DNA of 34,214 nucleotides from an uncultured Clostridia bacterium (GTDB lineage Bacteria; Bacillota; Clostridia; Christensenellales; Borkfalkiaceae). The stretch spans positions 1 through 34,214 of the forward strand of contig CALVWW010000013.1 in the NCBI GenBank assembly GCA_944368155.1. Direction: 5' to 3'. Below are positions 31,689 to 34,214 of the stretch, piece by piece. Every line of letters starts with the position of its first letter. Position 1 is the stretch's first letter. The notes under the pieces are model-generated. The model did no database searches. It saw nothing but the letters and a program-made list of their open reading frames with translations, and was not told where the DNA came from. The translations under genes and the position numbers were made by a program.

Positions 31689-33423
31689 GGTCGTGACCCT
31701 CCTTGTTCTGAGACGTATATACTTCGCGGTAGATGGCATTGCGCTTTAAAAGCTCTTCGTGCGTGCCTATATCGTTTATACTGCCGCCGTCCATTACGAT
31801 TATTCTGTCGGCGTCCTCTACAGAGGCGGTGCGTTGCGCGATTATCAGCTTGGTGGTTTCGGGGATGTATTCGCGCATAGCCTTCCTTATCTTGGCGTCG
31901 GTATGCGTATCGACCGCAGAAGTCGAATCGTCCAGAATGAGTATCTTAGGTTTTTTCAAAAGGGCGCGGGCTATACACAGCCTCTGCTTCTGCCCGCCCG
32001 AAACATTGGCGCCGCCCTGTTCTATGTATGTATCGTACTTATCGGGGAAGCGCTCGATAAATTCGTCGGCACAGGCAAGATGCGCTGCCTCCCTGATTTC
32101 ATCGTCGGTGGCGTCTTTATTTCCCCAACGCAGATTTTCGGCAATGGTCCCCGAAAACAGTACATTCTTCTGCAATACCATGGCAACGCCGTTCCTCAGC
32201 GCATCCATATCATACTGCCTCACGTCCACGCCGCCCACTTTTACACAGCCTTCGCTTACGTCGTATAAACGGGATATGAGCTGAACCAGAGTCGATTTGG
32301 AAGAACCTGTACCGCCTATTATTCCTATCGTTTCGCCCGAAGCAATGTGAAGATTTATGCCGGAGAGCGCTTGTCTTTCGGCATTCTCCGAGTATTTAAA
32401 GCTGACGTCCTCGAAATCTATGCTGCCGTCGGCAATATCAAATACAGGCTCGGCGGGATTTTTGAGCGTACTTTCCTCCGTGAGCACCTCCACGATTCGT
32501 TTGCCCGATTCGCCGGCCATAGCTATCATTGTGAAAGCCATTGAGAGCATCATCAGGCTGTTGAGCATCATAAAGCCGTAAGTGAGTATGGACGAGAGCT
32601 CACCGACGTTGAGATTGAGCCCCATGCTGTCTATGACCAGATATGAGCCGAACGAAAGCACCGCGCACATGACGACATAGAGGCAAAACTGCATTATCGG
32701 CTGGTTGAATGCGAGTATACGCTCGGCCTTTTGGAAATCTTTCCTCAAATCGTGCGAGGCGGCGCCGAATTTATTCTGCTCGTAATCTTCGCGCACATAC
32801 GACTTTACCTCGCGCGCGGCCTTTACGTTTTCCTGTATGGAGTTGTTCAGTTTATCATATTTTCTGAACGCCCTGTGAAAGAGCGGAACGGTTTTTATAA
32901 CGATGACTGCGAGGCCTATGCCGAGTATGGGCACCACCGCCACAAATACCCACGCGAGGCTACCGCCCATTACGAACGCCATAATAAAGCTGAATATAAG
33001 CATTAACGGCGAACGCACGACGAGGCGGATAAGCAGCATGTAAGCCGTCTGCACATTGGTTACGTCGGTCGTCATTCGCGTTATCAGCGACGACACATTG
33101 AACTTATCGATATTTTGGAAGGAATAGGACTGTATTTTATAGAACATATCCTTCCTCAGATTTTTTGCAAGCCCGCTCGATGCCGAGGCGCACGTAATTC
33201 CCGAACTTACGCCGAAGACGAGCGACGCCGCCGCCATGGCAACGAGTATGGCGCCGTACGTCAATATAACGTCCAGCCCGCATCCGTCCTGAATTTCGTT
33301 CACAAGCAGCGCTATGACATAGGGAATGAGGCATTCGAGCAAAACTTCGAACGTAACGAGCACGGGGGTAGCGACGGATACGCGCTTGTACTCTCTCAGG
33401 CTGTGCGCAATTTCCTTTACCAT
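31678..33423 (-). CDS. ABC exporter half-transporter with degenerate ATP site
   Basis: The product has 581 residues with six membrane helices (to about residue 310) and one ATPase domain. Walker A is GGTGSSKST (370-378) and the signature VSGGQ (474-478). The catalytic Glu after Walker B is replaced by Asp499 (ILILDDSTS), and the switch His by Gln530 (IIAQRTAS). These changes mark the non-hydrolysing site of heterodimeric exporters; the partner has the intact residues but a non-standard signature (LSQGQ), which completes the same degenerate site. The ATG has AAGGAGG 5 nt upstream. It is the first gene of the pair, behind a leader with an attenuator-like hairpin. Confidence 0.93.
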   Translation of the reverse strand: MVKEIAHSLREYKRVSVATPVLVTFEVLLECLIPYVIALLVNEIQDGCGLDVILTYGAILVAMAAASLVFGVSSGITCASASSGLAKNLRKDMFYKIQSYSFQNIDKFNVSSLITRMTTDVTNVQTAYMLLIRLVVRSPLMLIFSFIMAFVMGGSLAWVFVAVVPILGIGLAVIVIKTVPLFHRAFRKYDKLNNSIQENVKAAREVKSYVREDYEQNKFGAASHDLRKDFQKAERILAFNQPIMQFCLYVVMCAVLSFGSYLVIDSMGLNLNVGELSSILTYGFMMLNSLMMLSMAFTMIAMAGESGKRIVEVLTEESTLKNPAEPVFDIADGSIDFEDVSFKYSENAERQALSGINLHIASGETIGIIGGTGSSKSTLVQLISRLYDVSEGCVKVGGVDVRQYDMDALRNGVAMVLQKNVLFSGTIAENLRWGNKDATDDEIREAAHLACADEFIERFPDKYDTYIEQGGANVSGGQKQRLCIARALLKKPKILILDDSTSAVDTHTDAKIRKAMREYIPETTKLIIAQRTASVEDADRIIVMDGGSINDIGTHEELLKRNAIYREVYTSQNKEGHDLED

Positions 33424-33447
33424 AAAACCTCCTTAAAATTTCAGCTC

Positions 33448-33500
33448 TGCGCATATGCGCAAAATAAACCACGGCAGAAAACCTTTTCGCCCTGCCGTGG
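33448..33500 (-). promoter_or_regulatory. attenuator-like hairpin in the ABC exporter leader
   Basis: On the minus strand, CCACGGCAG pairs with CTGCCGTGG (33492-33500 with 33469-33477, loop 14 nt) and TTTATTTT follows, as in an intrinsic terminator. Next comes a 14-bp palindrome TGCGCATATGCGCA (33448-33461) before the ribosome binding site. Both lie between the promoter at 33518 and the start codon at 33423. Confidence 0.5.
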
Positions 33501-33517
33501 AGTGTTATTTCAGCCGC

Positions 33518-33547
33518 ATTTTAACAAAAACTGCGAGCGCCTGTCAA
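33518..33547 (-). promoter_or_regulatory. promoter of the ABC exporter operon
   Basis: On the minus strand TTGACA (33542-33547), 18 nt, TAAAAT (33518-33523) with TGT before it (extended -10). The leader is about 88 nt. Confidence 0.75.
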
Positions 33548-33639
33548 ACAATAATAACTAATGGCAGCACGCAAAAATTAATTAACATATTTGCCGAGGA
33601 ATTTTGTTAAAAACTGGCAAAAAAATTTTATGCCCGCCG

Positions 33640-33668
33640 TTGGATTTGGACTGACAATATGTTATAAT
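33640..33668 (+). promoter_or_regulatory. promoter of the TIGR04076 gene
   Basis: TTGGAT (33640-33645), 17 nt, TATAAT (33663-33668), about 15 nt before the ribosome binding site region. Confidence 0.75.
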
Positions 33669-33689
33669 ATCTGCAAGCGAGGCACAAAA

Positions 33690-34004
33690 ATGAAAAAATG
33701 CAGAATTACAGCCGTGCGTACTGCCGTTTACGGCGACCTTATAGAAAAATACGAAAATCCGATAGAGCATGCATGCGATATCAAAGAAGGCGATACATTC
33801 ATAGCCAACGGCTGGAAGCGCCCTGAGGGGCTGTGCGTGAGCGCATGGGAAAGCATGTCGCCATTCGTGCTGGCGCTCGCCTGCGGAGGAGAGAACATCT
33901 ACGACGGCTGGATGAAAAATAAAAAATCGGCCATGATATCGTGCAACGACGGCTTCCGCCCCGTAAGTTTTTACATTGAGGCGCTCGAAGAAGACGCCGA
34001 CTGA
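33690..34004 (+). CDS. TIGR04076 family protein
   Basis: The product has 104 residues from the ATG at 33690, which has GAGG 7 nt upstream and lies just behind the promoter; the frame is open further upstream but that part would overlap the promoter. The pattern fits the TIGR04076 family: an N-terminal Cys (Cys4), EGDTFIANGWKRPEGLCVSA, a middle segment with FVLALACGG, and a late Cys-containing SCNDGFRPVSFYIEAL. Cys4, Cys29, Cys49 and Cys85 might bind a metal, but no function of the family is established. It is monocistronic, and no clear terminator lies between it and the tmRNA promoter. Confidence 0.82.
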   Translation: MKKCRITAVRTAVYGDLIEKYENPIEHACDIKEGDTFIANGWKRPEGLCVSAWESMSPFVLALACGGENIYDGWMKNKKSAMISCNDGFRPVSFYIEALEEDAD

Positions 34005-34063
34005 TAAAGGAAATTCTTCACAGAAAAGCCAAATAAACTCTTGGGAAAATACTTGTTTTTAGG

Positions 34064-34092
34064 TTGATTTTTTTGTGAAGTACGGGTATAAT
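34064..34092 (+). promoter_or_regulatory. promoter of the tmRNA gene
   Basis: TTGATT (34064-34069), 17 nt, TATAAT (34087-34092). The predicted start is near 34099, about 28 nt before the mature 5' end. Confidence 0.85.
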
Positions 34093-34126
34093 AAATCAGC
34101 CGCAAAAATTTTTGCGCACAGTTTTC

Positions 34127-34214
34127 GGGCCTGACATAGTTTCGATTGCGGGCAGAGGACGGAGTAAGCATACCGAAGGTCCGGCTTCGTAAAAACGGAA
34201 TTTAAATTTAAACG
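34127..34214 (+). ncRNA. ssrA: tmRNA, 5' part (cut by window end)
   Basis: The tRNA-like 5' end GGGCCTGACATAGTTTCGAT is typical of tmRNA, with the conserved TTTCGAT of the T-arm-like region. Next come the segments GGACGGAGTAAGCATACCGA and GGCTTCGTAAAAACGG, which match helix 2 and the run into the first pseudoknot of firmicute tmRNAs. The tag reading frame and the 3' acceptor half lie past the window. tmRNA with SmpB rescues stalled ribosomes. The gene has its own consensus promoter. Confidence 0.87.

Noticed and set aside
31689-31739. ATG start for the second ABC gene, 17 residues longer
   Set aside because: No ribosome binding site and a larger overlap with the upstream gene; the TTG at 31688 has AAGGAGG.

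Overview
The window looks like chromosomal DNA from an anaerobic member of the Bacillota, class Clostridia, probably an uncultured gut-type lineage. Signs of this are strong AGGAGG-type ribosome binding sites, sigma-A-like promoters (TTGACA-17-TATAAT), a PepV-type dipeptidase, a YwaF family protein, a DUF1461/Lit-like protein, a DUF3793 protein with a flavodoxin, a TIGR04076 protein, a NifS/IscU pair and B12-dependent methionine synthesis. This is a judgement from gene content. No marker gene in the window fixes the genus. I see no phage block, transposase, CRISPR array or rRNA.

Layout. 1-480: 3' end of a RecD/Dda-like helicase. 547-2221 (-): small membrane protein, LMW phosphatase, LOG-family protein. 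2390-5914 (-): radC, histidine kinase, response regulator and SDR, probably one transcription unit. 6077-7333 (+): PepV-like dipeptidase, with a long structured leader. 7546-8127: tRNA-Ser(GCU) followed by two tandem, hairpin-rich modules that each carry a copy of the tRNA 3' end. 8298-9913 (+): YwaF-like membrane protein and SGNH hydrolase. 10159-14169 (-): malic enzyme and a SERCA-like P-type ATPase. 14639-17157 (+): YhhN-like membrane protein, transglutaminase-like protein, DUF1461/Lit-like protein. 17241-21145 (-): metF, a stand-alone MetH reactivation domain and a short MetH. 21327-24256 (-): cysK, a 63-residue protein, a TtcA-like protein and TcdA. 24442-24510 (+): a possible 22-residue micro-ORF. 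24594-27776 (-): iscU, iscS, flavodoxin, DUF3793. 28168-29487 (+): nadA and an IscR-like Rrf2 regulator. 29787-33423 (-): a heterodimeric ABC exporter. 33690-34004 (+): TIGR04076 protein. 34127-end (+): 5' part of tmRNA.

How parts work together. MetF, the reactivation protein and MetH make a complete B12-dependent methionine module, and cysK next door supplies cysteine. NifS and IscU build Fe-S clusters; TtcA-like thiolation and NadA both use such clusters. The Rrf2 protein has three cysteines spaced much as in IscR, and the promoters of iscS and of DUF3793-flavodoxin share an AATTCCTA palindrome half-site, so a small Fe-S regulon inside this window is a reasonable hypothesis.

The most unusual items are the duplicated tRNA-derived structured modules, the shared operator-like motif, two promoters placed so that the mRNA would be leaderless, an attenuator-like hairpin ahead of the ABC exporter, and switch-like alternative hairpins ahead of the dipeptidase gene.
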